Source: Candidatus Methanofastidiosia archaeon (lineage in GTDB: Archaea > Methanobacteriota_B > Thermococci > Methanofastidiosales > NM3). From it: DNA of 34,070 nt. This document shows, piece after piece, positions 1 through 6,603 of the stretch. The notes beneath the pieces were generated by a model. It did no database searches and was not told the DNA's origin. It worked only from the letters and a program-made list of their open reading frames with translations. The translations under genes and the position numbers were made by a program. The number at the start of each line of letters is the position of its first letter. Positions within the stretch are counted from its first letter, which is position 1. The DNA lies in the NCBI GenBank assembly GCA_016930445.1, contig JAFGGT010000058.1, positions 1 through 34,070 of the forward strand, read 5' to 3'.

Positions 1-393
1 GGCATGGCCAACTGCGATATCCAGTAGCTGGACGGTCAACTCATTTTTCCATTTGATGCCAGATATTGGTCCATCTTTGATAGAAAGCCCGGATATCTCC
101 TCAAGGAATGTGAATGGGGATGTCTCATTTCCCCCTTCCTTTATCGCAATCGAGCCCGCCTCCTCGGCAATTGACAAGATGGTCTGGAAGGGGCCGTCGC
201 CGGATGCCTTCAATCTGGCCCGAACGTGGTTCCTATCGCCTCCGAAAAAGCCCTTTTCCTGCAATGACAGAAGCATCAGAAGCTGTAAGAAAAAATAGTC
301 TATGCCCTTCTCAGCAACAGGACCCAAAGATATGAATCCTTTTTTGGCCCTTTGATATTCCCTTATTAGGGTGTCAAGATCGTCTGGGGTCAT
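1..393 (-). CDS. Unknown protein, C-terminus cut off by the window edge
   Basis: An open frame of 131 codons starts at ATG 391-393 and runs without a stop to base 1, so the gene continues past the left edge. The start lies 8 bases after the stop of the PAS gene (402-809), so the two are probably cotranscribed. The visible part is a soluble, mostly helical protein beginning MTPDDLDTLI and containing GPVAEKGIDYFFLQLLML. I recognise no family, and no signal peptide or membrane segment is visible. Codon use resembles the neighbours and overlapping frames are broken by stops, which supports real coding. Because it follows a sensory PAS protein it could be the partner of that sensor, but this is only inference from position. 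Confidence 0.7.
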   Translation of the reverse strand, partial: MTPDDLDTLIREYQRAKKGFISLGPVAEKGIDYFFLQLLMLLSLQEKGFFGGDRNHVRARLKASGDGPFQTILSIAEEAGSIAIKEGGNETSPFTFLEEISGLSIKDGPISGIKWKNELTVQLLDIAVGHA

Positions 394-401
394 TTTCGAC
401 A

Positions 402-809
402 CTAAAGGTCCAGAAGCCTCTTCTCGCCCTTGAGCTGCATTATGTCCCCTATTCTCTGGCTGGCCTCTAGACATCCCAGGTAGTTGCCCTCTCCGTCCCG
501 CAGGGCATAGTATTCGATCATTATCTTTTCCTTCTCTCCAGAGCCCTTATCCACGATGTCTATCCAGAATCTTGCCTTGTCCTTGGATCCATCCTTCATC
601 TCGGCAAGTATCCTTTCGACCTTCTCGACACTCTTGCTCGGGTGGCAGTTATGGACATCTAGGCCTAGGGCCGCCATGGGCCTCTTGAAGGTCCGTGTCT
701 CATGTTTGTTCCATGCGGCCACTTTGTCGTCCGAATCGACTATAGAGAATTCTATTGGTATCGTTTCCAAAAAAGAATCCAATAATCTTCCATCAAGTTT
801 ACCGATCAT
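402..809 (-). CDS. Stand-alone PAS domain protein (DUF438-associated PAS type)
   Basis: A 135-residue protein that is essentially one PAS domain. The pattern PIEFSIVDSDDKVAAWNK near the start, NCHPSKSV near residue 54, a FWIDIV strand, and YYALRDGEGNYLGCLEASQ followed by GEKRLLDL match the PAS domain found at the C-terminus of DUF438 proteins. In that family it is a sensory domain binding a small ligand or cofactor; here the DUF438 and hemerythrin-like parts are absent, and no kinase or output domain is present. It is the first gene of a minus-strand pair with the partial gene at 1-393. A G-rich ribosome binding site (GAGGGGATGG) precedes the ATG. The family call is strong; the ligand and partner are unknown. 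Confidence 0.8.
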   Translation of the reverse strand: MIGKLDGRLLDSFLETIPIEFSIVDSDDKVAAWNKHETRTFKRPMAALGLDVHNCHPSKSVEKVERILAEMKDGSKDKARFWIDIVDKGSGEKEKIMIEYYALRDGEGNYLGCLEASQRIGDIMQLKGEKRLLDL

Positions 810-846
810 TTTCCATCCCCTCTTACTATTGATAGCACCTTGGCAA

Positions 847-854
847 TTTTAAAA
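847..854 (-). promoter_or_regulatory. Probable TATA box for the PAS gene
   Basis: TTTTAAAA on the minus strand lies about 38-45 bases upstream of the PAS gene start at 809. A transcript beginning about 25 bases downstream would have a short leader carrying the GAGGGG ribosome binding site. Confidence 0.35.
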
Positions 855-860
855 CAATCG

Positions 861-1034
861 CTAAATGACCCTTTGGAAAATAGGGTAAATAGGATATCGC
901 GATGACAATGGCGACATGAAGCCACCATAACTACGCTTGTGAAGGGGTTTCATATTCTCGCATATCTCTATGCTTGATCCTTCCAAGTCCAGGAATCTGT
1001 TGAGCGCGGCGGCCTCTGAGTATGATGCCCCCAT
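861..1034 (-). CDS. Possible small protein downstream of the radical SAM gene
   Basis: A 57-codon frame begins with ATG at 1032-1034, two bases after the stop of the radical SAM gene (TGA at 1037-1039), and ends at TAG 861-863. The tight stop-to-start spacing would allow translational coupling. The product begins MGASYSEAAALNRFLDLEG and contains one cysteine (residue 25). I recognise no family. The second half is rich in Ser, Tyr, Arg and Pro and looks less protein-like. It fills otherwise empty sequence between two genes. It could equally be a chance frame or the remnant of a longer C-terminal region. Confidence 0.35.
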   Translation of the reverse strand: MGASYSEAAALNRFLDLEGSSIEICENMKPLHKRSYGGFMSPLSSRYPIYPIFQRVI

Positions 1035-1036
1035 GC

Positions 1037-2188
1037 TCAATCGCCTTCACTCATTTGTCGCCCTCCGCCATAGATGAGCTTCTCATAGTACTTTGATGCC
1101 CCCGTCTCGATTATCTCCATGATGATCTCCCTGGTCCTTTCCCCAACACCACGTATCGAGCTCAGATCGCTTTTTGGCCCCAAAGGGGCCTCTATCTTGG
1201 ATATCTCATACGCTGCCCGGCCATAGGTGGGCCGCGACCCCCTGAGGCTCAGAAGATAATCGATGTGCTCAAGGATCACTATTATGGTGTCGTTCACACC
1301 TAGAAGCCCCTTATATAGGTGTGGCGGCATCCTCAGAGGTATTCCATGATCCTTTGCCAGGCCATAGAATCTTTTCTGAATGCCGTCGTAATAATCCCCT
1401 GCCGCATTTCCCCATCTATCGCCTGGATACAATCCATCGTACCTCTCAACAAGGTCCGGGGCATTCTCCCTAAGGACATCGTAGAAATGCTCCTTCTGCC
1501 TCCCATCCTTCAATGTCATTCCTCCAAAGATGATAAAATCGGCATCCACATCCTTGGCCGCCTTGAGGCATTGGTCCAAGTGCGACTCATCATCGGTAAG
1601 GAACGGGATCACAGGTAGCAGGAAAATCCCACAGGGTATGCCCCGCTCCTTGCATTTACTGATGGTCTCGAGCCTTTCAGAAGGCAGGGGCACTCCAGGC
1701 TCGAATATGGAGCCCAGCCCGTCATCGGCCGATGAGAAGCTAAAGCTTACAACTGCCCCCTTTCTAGCGGCTATCCTCTCTATTATGTCCAGGTCCCTCT
1801 CGACCATTGTGGACTTGGTCAATATGTGCGCAGGATGATTGAACTTCAAAAGCAGCCTAAGGGCGCCCCTCGTCAAGAGATACTTCTCCTCCAGTGGCTG
1901 ATAGCTGTCACCGACACCGCCCCCCACCATCATGTAACCCCCTTTGAAAGAGGTCCTCTTCCTTCTGGGATCGAGCTCGCGCTTTAGGACATCCATGGCA
2001 TTTATCTTTACTGTCACATCGCGTCCGAACTCGCCTTCGACCCTGTAGCCCTCTGCCCTTCCATCACAGTATGAACAGTTATGTGCGCATCCCCTGTAAA
2101 GGTTCATCCCATACCTTGAGAGAAACCATGAGTCTATCTTCTTGTGTTTGAGCAGGATGGTCTTTGAGCTAATCTCGGTGACTGTCAT
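1037..2188 (-). CDS. SPL-family radical SAM protein with C-terminal helix-hairpin-helix domain
   Basis: A 383-residue protein. The radical SAM cluster motif is CAHNCSYC (Cys34, Cys38, Cys41), binding a 4Fe-4S cluster that cleaves S-adenosylmethionine. The sequence around it (LYRGCAHNCSYCDGRA) and the following GGGVGDSYQPLEE and ILTKSTMVERDLDII segments match the spore-photoproduct-lyase-like SplB/COG1533 family, which occurs widely in organisms that make no spores. After the barrel, residues of about 310-370 form a separate domain with IRGVGERTREIIMEIIETG, a helix-hairpin-helix like that at the N-terminus of family X DNA polymerases, so DNA binding is likely. The start overlaps the stop of the AlkC/D-like gene (2185-2188), so the two are translationally coupled. 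Its substrate is unknown; DNA lesion repair is inferred from the HhH domain and the neighbour. Confidence 0.85.
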   Translation of the reverse strand: MTVTEISSKTILLKHKKIDSWFLSRYGMNLYRGCAHNCSYCDGRAEGYRVEGEFGRDVTVKINAMDVLKRELDPRRKRTSFKGGYMMVGGGVGDSYQPLEEKYLLTRGALRLLLKFNHPAHILTKSTMVERDLDIIERIAARKGAVVSFSFSSADDGLGSIFEPGVPLPSERLETISKCKERGIPCGIFLLPVIPFLTDDESHLDQCLKAAKDVDADFIIFGGMTLKDGRQKEHFYDVLRENAPDLVERYDGLYPGDRWGNAAGDYYDGIQKRFYGLAKDHGIPLRMPPHLYKGLLGVNDTIIVILEHIDYLLSLRGSRPTYGRAAYEISKIEAPLGPKSDLSSIRGVGERTREIIMEIIETGASKYYEKLIYGGGRQMSEGD

Positions 2189-2994
2189 TTTAGCACATAT
2201 CTCCTTTTTTTGTATTTATATTCATTTACGCCCAGCAGTCTCATGACCTTTTCCGGCCTCTCCTTCACCATATTGCGGCAAGCCCGATAAGCTATCCAAT
2301 ACGAGTCCCTATTGCCCGTTGCGGCAAGTTCCTCCACTATTTTGAGCACAATTTCAGGCAGCTTCTTTGACAGGTCGCTGAGATTGTTCCCGATGGAGGT
2401 TCGCGGGTAGCTATTATGTTCTCTGAAAAGCCCCCTGAGAACTGACAATGGGTATTCAGGCTCCTTGTAGAACCATTTGTTCTCCTTCACGGGGCGCAGC
2501 GTCTCGGCAACGAATCGCCTGAGCATCGGGTCCGGCGACCTTGACCAGCTCGAAAGATGCTTTCTGGCATCTTCTGGGTGGCCCTTTATGACCCGCCTGA
2601 AAAAGAACTGGGCAAGTTCCCGCATGTTCCAATCATCTGATGCGGCCGCCGACTCAAAGTGCGGGATAACACCATGAATATCTTCTATTCCAAGGTTCGC
2701 AATGATCCCCAGAACGACCCCCTTCACCCTATGGCCCTCTGAGCCTTGAAAGAGACTGGAAGAGATTTCCAATAACGAAGGCTCGCCCTTTAGGCAGGAG
2801 TAGAGATGATCGCTCAATGTGTCTATGACATGCACTATGCCATAACTCGTCCTCTTATCCCCTGGTATCCTTGAATACATCTCGTCGACAATGCGTCCTA
2901 TGCCCTCCATGGCGCTCCCTGTTTCCCATTGGAGGGCCGGGATCACGACATCGTTCTCTATTTCTGTTTCGAGCCTTTCGTCGATAAGGTCCAT
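2185..2994 (-). CDS. DNA alkylation repair-like HEAT-repeat protein (AlkC/AlkD superfamily)
   Basis: A 269-residue, all-helical protein. RRFVAETLRPV in the middle and SYPRTSIGNNLSDLSKKLPE further on resemble the conserved repeats of the AlkC branch of HEAT-like DNA glycosylases, which remove alkylated purines without flipping the base. The C-terminal helices (DSYWIAYRACRNMVKERPE) fit the same superhelix. I cannot confirm the catalytic residues by eye, so a non-enzymatic HEAT scaffold is possible. It is the first gene of a coupled pair with the radical SAM protein (4-base ATGA overlap at 2185-2188). Its promoter lies in the 77-base region shared with corA, where GATAAATGG on the minus strand could serve as a TATA element. 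Confidence 0.7.
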   Translation of the reverse strand: MDLIDERLETEIENDVVIPALQWETGSAMEGIGRIVDEMYSRIPGDKRTSYGIVHVIDTLSDHLYSCLKGEPSLLEISSSLFQGSEGHRVKGVVLGIIANLGIEDIHGVIPHFESAAASDDWNMRELAQFFFRRVIKGHPEDARKHLSSWSRSPDPMLRRFVAETLRPVKENKWFYKEPEYPLSVLRGLFREHNSYPRTSIGNNLSDLSKKLPEIVLKIVEELAATGNRDSYWIAYRACRNMVKERPEKVMRLLGVNEYKYKKRRYVLK

Positions 2995-3040
2995 ATATAA
3001 AGGATCGACATCGCCATTTATCCATTTATCTTGGGGAACT

Positions 3041-3049
3041 CTTAATAAT
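3041..3049 (+). promoter_or_regulatory. Probable TATA element for corA
   Basis: CTTAATAAT is 23-31 bases upstream of the corA ATG at 3072, so transcription would begin at or next to the start codon, giving a leaderless mRNA. No Shine-Dalgarno motif precedes this ATG, which agrees. Confidence 0.4.
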
Positions 3050-3071
3050 CAGTGATGTCTAGTCTATTACG

Positions 3072-4112
3072 ATGCCGAACAGAAAGGAGGTTGGCGCACC
3101 GCCAGGCACATTGGTCCACGTGGGAAGGAAAAAGGCACAGACTGTGGCAATAAGGCAATTGTTCTACAATGCCGATGATTTTGAGGATATCGAAATAAAA
3201 AATCTTGATGAACTGAAACGTGCCAAGAAGGGCATGAACTCCTGGATAAACGTATCGGGCATCCATGAAATTGGCGTGATAGAGAGCATCGGCAACTATT
3301 TTGAAATCCATCCACTGGTCCTTGAGGACATACTCAACACCGAGCAGCGCCCAAAGCTGGACGAGTACGACGACTACGTGTTCATAGTCATCAAGAGCAT
3401 CTCCTCGTTCGACCCCGAAATCGATCATGAGCAGATAAGCATAATCCTCATGGAAAATCTCGTGATAACGTTCCAAGAGGGACTGGAGAATCATCTTGAT
3501 GGCCTGATGGAGCGGCTGGCCAAACACCAGGGGCGATTGAGGACCCACGGAAGCGACTATCTGGCATATGCTGTGCTCGACACCATAGTCGACAAGTATT
3601 TCCTTCTCTTGGACCATTATTCATCGGTCATCGAGGGCTTGGAGGTCAAGATAATAGATTCTCCCTCAAAGGACATACTCTCCAGGATCCAGAAGCTCAA
3701 GAAACAGATAGCGGACATTAGAAAGACAATGTATCTGAACAGGGAGATAATCGGCAGATTCGAGAAGATAGACACCAGGATCCTGGATAGCTCGACGCTC
3801 CCCTACGTTCGGGATGTGCACGATCACACAGTACAGATACTTGAATCGTTCGACAACTACAGGGAGATCCTTTCAGGCCTTTTGGAGATATACCTGTCCA
3901 ATCTGAGCAACAAGATGAACGAGGTCATGAAGGTCTTGACGATCATAGCCACCATCTTCATACCCCTCTCGTTCATAGCAGGCGTTTTTGGGATGAACTT
4001 CGCCCATATGCCGGAACTGGGATGGAAGTACTCTTATCCGATAGCCCTTATCTCCATGCTGATAATCGCCCTCTTCATGCTAAGATTCTTCAGCAAGAAG
4101 GAATGGATCTAG
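3072..4112 (+). CDS. corA: CorA family divalent metal ion transporter
   Basis: A 346-residue protein of normal CorA length. It has a large cytoplasmic N-terminal domain (WINVSGIHEIGVIESIG, then FEIHPLVLEDILNTEQRPK), a long helical stalk rich in charged residues, and two C-terminal membrane helices. The signature GMN motif is at residues 307-309 at the end of the first membrane helix. CorA pentamers carry Mg2+ (and Co2+/Ni2+) across the cytoplasmic membrane down the electrochemical gradient. The gene is divergent from the repair pair and convergent with the polyferredoxin gene, so it is probably transcribed alone. The start was chosen because a TATA element sits about 25 bases upstream. Confidence 0.95.
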   Translation: MPNRKEVGAPPGTLVHVGRKKAQTVAIRQLFYNADDFEDIEIKNLDELKRAKKGMNSWINVSGIHEIGVIESIGNYFEIHPLVLEDILNTEQRPKLDEYDDYVFIVIKSISSFDPEIDHEQISIILMENLVITFQEGLENHLDGLMERLAKHQGRLRTHGSDYLAYAVLDTIVDKYFLLLDHYSSVIEGLEVKIIDSPSKDILSRIQKLKKQIADIRKTMYLNREIIGRFEKIDTRILDSSTLPYVRDVHDHTVQILESFDNYREILSGLLEIYLSNLSNKMNEVMKVLTIIATIFIPLSFIAGVFGMNFAHMPELGWKYSYPIALISMLIIALFMLRFFSKKEWI

Positions 4113-4123
4113 GACATTGCAAC

Positions 4124-4747
4124 CTATTCCAGACCTATAGCCCCATGTTTGCAGGAATCCTCACAGTTATAGCAGAGTATGCAGCTCGCTCCATCGATGT
4201 TCAGCTCTTCGGCCCCCGCCGTTATTGCGTTTGTGGGGCATACCTTCTCACATGCCTTGCACCTCTTGCATTTCTCACCTATGATCTTCGGTTTCAAAGG
4301 TCTTGAAAGCGCAGGCAGGCGCATGATCAGGCCAAATGGGCACACATATCTGTGCCACAGCCTAGGTGTGAAGAACGTCAGGAAGAAGAATGCCAGGAAA
4401 AGGACCGGCAGCTTTATCCTTATCTTCGTGTAAGGGGCGGCGGCCTTGAGAAATACTATTGAAAGTATAACAAAGGCCATTATCATCAGAAGGGGCGCTA
4501 ATCTGTCCAATCTGGGCGAATCCAACCTTTTGAGCCCAAGTCTCTTGAAAAGGGCGCCTAACGCCTTGTCATATGCATGGAAGGGGCATAGGTAGCCACA
4601 GAATAGCTTTCCGTAGAATATGCTCCCAAGCGAAAGGGCAAGCATCAATGTGATGGCGAGCGGTTCCCTCTTGGTCCTTACAAGGATGAACAATACCAAA
4701 AAGGCCGCCGTCAGGGTGATCATCTGTACTGTTTTTCTGTATCTCAT
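4124..4747 (-). CDS. Membrane 4Fe-4S ferredoxin-type protein (NapH-like)
   Basis: A 207-residue integral membrane iron-sulfur protein. About four hydrophobic segments fill residues 8-140, with two CxxxCP-type elements: CGYLCP (Cys50, Cys54) after the second segment and VCPFG (Cys136) after the last. The C-terminus is a soluble two-cluster ferredoxin with Cys160/163/166/170 and Cys189/192/195/199. This is the architecture of NapH/MauN/RdxA-type electron-transfer proteins, which pass electrons between the membrane and a redox enzyme. No partner oxidoreductase lies nearby, so its donor and acceptor are unknown. It is divergent from a TrmB-family regulator, with an 85-base shared promoter region, which suggests regulation by that protein. 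Confidence 0.85.
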   Translation of the reverse strand: MRYRKTVQMITLTAAFLVLFILVRTKREPLAITLMLALSLGSIFYGKLFCGYLCPFHAYDKALGALFKRLGLKRLDSPRLDRLAPLLMIMAFVILSIVFLKAAAPYTKIRIKLPVLFLAFFFLTFFTPRLWHRYVCPFGLIMRLPALSRPLKPKIIGEKCKRCKACEKVCPTNAITAGAEELNIDGASCILCYNCEDSCKHGAIGLE

Positions 4748-4769
4748 GATGATAGTAAAAGAGCACTTT

Positions 4770-4794
4770 ATTAAAATATTTTCATAATATTAAT
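4770..4794. promoter_or_regulatory. AT-rich divergent promoter region with imperfect inverted repeat
   Basis: ATTAAAATATT (4770-4780) and AATATTAAT (4786-4794) form an imperfect inverted repeat between the two divergent start codons. It overlaps the expected TATA element of the minus-strand ferredoxin gene (TTTTAATAAAG on that strand) and lies just upstream of the likely TATA of the regulator gene (TTATTATTATC near 4807). The position suits an operator for the TrmB-like protein, but the AT richness means chance symmetry is possible. Confidence 0.3.
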
Positions 4795-4832
4795 ATAGTA
4801 AAGTTATTATTATCCTCATGCTATTATGATCA

Positions 4833-5579
4833 ATGGAAATTGAAAGCTACCTACGTGATATGGGCCTCACCGAATACGAGTCACGAGTGATGATGGCAGT
4901 TATCGGGAACGAAGGCCTGAGCGCAAAGTCCATCTCGGAGTTCTCCGGGGTGCCCTACTCGAGGATATATGGCACATTGGATTCCCTCGTTAGCAAGGGT
5001 TGGATCTCGAGGGGCGAGGGGCGCCCTTCGACATATTTCCCAAAGGACCTGGATGAGATCCTCGAGAGGCATCTTAGGGAAAAGAAAAGGCAGGCCGATG
5101 ACCTCAGGAGGTATATCGAGGCCATCAGGAGCGAAAAGATATCTGTCATGTCCCCCTCTTTCTCGATAGGTTATGGTTGGGAATCCTTTTTCGATAAGCT
5201 CTCGGAGTCTTATGGCCAAGCTAGCTCGATAAATTGTGTATTGGGATTCCACAACGCCAACATCAAGGACGCCATGGAGATGATGGAGGGCAGATTTGTC
5301 CAAGGGGTTTTCTTCGTGAAGGAAAGCGTATTTGAAAGGGCCCAGGAGGCTTTGCGGGGAGTGACCGGCAAGAATGTAAGGATACTGTCCTTCACCCCGC
5401 CTCTCTGGTTGTTCTTCATCGACAGAAAGGACATACTGATCGCGATCCCCCTGGACCCAGGAGATGCGGAAAACTCCGATGTCAAGTACCTTGAGCTCAA
5501 TAATTTCGTTATGGGCGATATGCTCAATGAGATAATGGGCATGGCATTCAGGGATTCAAAAGGCCCAGACGAGGTGTGA
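4833..5579 (+). CDS. TrmB family transcriptional regulator
   Basis: A 248-residue protein. Residues 1-75 are a winged helix-turn-helix of the TrmB type: MGLTEYESRVMMAVIGNEG, then SGVPYSRIYGTLDSLVSKGW and the wing GRPSTYFP. A charged coiled-coil linker (residues 75-100) follows, then a C-terminal domain with strands and helices that fits the TrmB effector domain, usually sensing sugars or other metabolites in archaea. It is divergent from the membrane ferredoxin gene, the natural candidate target, and may also autoregulate. A TATA-like stretch about 25 bases before the ATG suggests a leaderless transcript. The effector cannot be read from the sequence. Confidence 0.88.
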   Translation: MEIESYLRDMGLTEYESRVMMAVIGNEGLSAKSISEFSGVPYSRIYGTLDSLVSKGWISRGEGRPSTYFPKDLDEILERHLREKKRQADDLRRYIEAIRSEKISVMSPSFSIGYGWESFFDKLSESYGQASSINCVLGFHNANIKDAMEMMEGRFVQGVFFVKESVFERAQEALRGVTGKNVRILSFTPPLWLFFIDRKDILIAIPLDPGDAENSDVKYLELNNFVMGDMLNEIMGMAFRDSKGPDEV

Positions 5580-5588
5580 TTGCGGTTA

Positions 5589-5882
5589 TTACAATCTATT
5601 GAGGACCTTTTCCATGTCCAGCTTCTCGTATGCTATCACCTTGTAGTGGTCCTTGCAGGGGCACCTAATGACATTCGTGCCCTCCAATTCGCTCAACGTC
5701 CCATGGAGCCATCCCGATGTCAGGTTCTCTCGTTTTATGAATGAGTATAGGAAAAGCCTTGGGCATCCCTGATAGAACTCGCCCTCATAATCGTGTATGA
5801 TGTCCAAGAGGCATTTCAGCCACCTCCTTCTCATTTCTATCCCCCAGACTATAATCCCGTTCTCAAGGACTTCCATGAACAT
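5589..5882 (-). CDS. Unknown small protein with a CPC motif
   Basis: A 97-residue soluble protein that I do not recognise. It has conserved-looking features: WGIEMRRRWLKCLLDIIHDY, then YQGCPRLFLYSFIKRENL, and a C-terminal VIRCPCKDHYKVIAY. Four cysteines (including CPC) might bind a metal, or might give a small winged-helix-like fold, but neither can be shown. It ends 9 bases from the end of the convergent TrmB gene. ATG at residues 1 and 3 are both possible starts. The gene is supported by a full-length frame filling the gap between neighbours. Confidence 0.6.
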   Translation of the reverse strand: MFMEVLENGIIVWGIEMRRRWLKCLLDIIHDYEGEFYQGCPRLFLYSFIKRENLTSGWLHGTLSELEGTNVIRCPCKDHYKVIAYEKLDMEKVLNRL

Positions 5883-5987
5883 ATCAAAAAAAGGGTGAAG
5901 ATATAATAGTAAGGAAAGAGCGAGGGTAAAGTGGACAGGGCAACTATATCAGGAAAAGATTATTTATCAATGCCGCTGCCGAGAGGT

Positions 5988-6431
5988 TCACTTTGCACTA
6001 AAATGCAGATCTCCGCCCGATAGATATACTTCATATTTTTTCATGCATGCTTTGTATGTGGTCTCCCATGCCCTCTCTAAGAAATCCTTCTCGCCCCTCA
6101 TGTAATAATCCAATTCATTGTTAAGGAACTCGCTGCTGGTGATCCATAGCTCTATCAGATATATTGGGTCATCACCATCAGCAGCCCATGTAGTGCGTAT
6201 TCTCTCCCCCAGGTAGCAGGCATCTATTGCCTGCACCTCTTTCATCCTTCGGAAATCAAATGCCCTGAGATAAAATGAATTCTCATTGATAAAATCACAT
6301 AAACATTTTGCACTTGGAATCAATTTTTCATCAGAGGATTTTTCATTGGCATTGAAAAGCGTATAATGGTATTTTCCATCTAGCATCTTTATCTTCCTGT
6401 AACCAAATTCAATGATCTCTCCTTCTTTCAT
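5988..6431 (-). CDS. Unknown protein of 147 residues
   Basis: A soluble acidic protein starting MKEGEIIEFGYRKIKMLDG, with an aromatic-rich middle (DDPIYLIELWITSSEFL) and a helical C-terminal part (KDFLERAWETTYKACMKKYE). I recognise no family and see no signal peptide or membrane segment. It has somewhat more AT-rich codons than the neighbouring housekeeping genes, which may point to a less conserved or acquired gene. It is flanked by tRNA-Val upstream on the same strand, a common integration side, but no integrase or repeat is present. A TTATATATAAAA-like stretch just upstream (about 6440-6460) could hold its promoter. Confidence 0.6.
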   Translation of the reverse strand: MKEGEIIEFGYRKIKMLDGKYHYTLFNANEKSSDEKLIPSAKCLCDFINENSFYLRAFDFRRMKEVQAIDACYLGERIRTTWAADGDDPIYLIELWITSSEFLNNELDYYMRGEKDFLERAWETTYKACMKKYEVYLSGGDLHFSAK

Positions 6432-6514
6432 GAAAAAAGATATGTTAAAATTATATATAAAACTTTAGAGAATATCCATTATTCTGCCTTCAAATCGGAA
6501 TTAAAGAAAACCAG

Positions 6515-6588
6515 TGGGCCCGACGAGATTCGAACTCATGATCTTCGCCTCGTAAAGGCGACGTCATAACCAGCTAGACCACGGGCCC
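6515..6588 (-). tRNA. tRNA-Val (anticodon UAC)
   Basis: A 74-base cloverleaf on the minus strand. The acceptor stem GGGCCCG pairs perfectly with CGGGCCC. The anticodon stem TCGCC/GGCGA carries the loop TTTACGA, giving anticodon UAC, which reads valine GUA codons. The T-loop is the standard TTCGAAT on stem ATGAG/CTCGT. The discriminator base is A and CCA is not encoded. No intron is present. A TATA-like stretch (TTTAAACAA, near 6619) lies at the end of the upstream protease gene and is correctly placed to start the transcript. Confidence 0.95.
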
Positions 6589-6603
6589 TGGACAACAAAC
6601 TAT

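Noticed and set aside
5988-6588. Integrated element next to tRNA-Val
   Set aside because: The unknown gene beside the tRNA looks slightly AT-rich, but there is no integrase and no repeat of the tRNA 3' end in the window.
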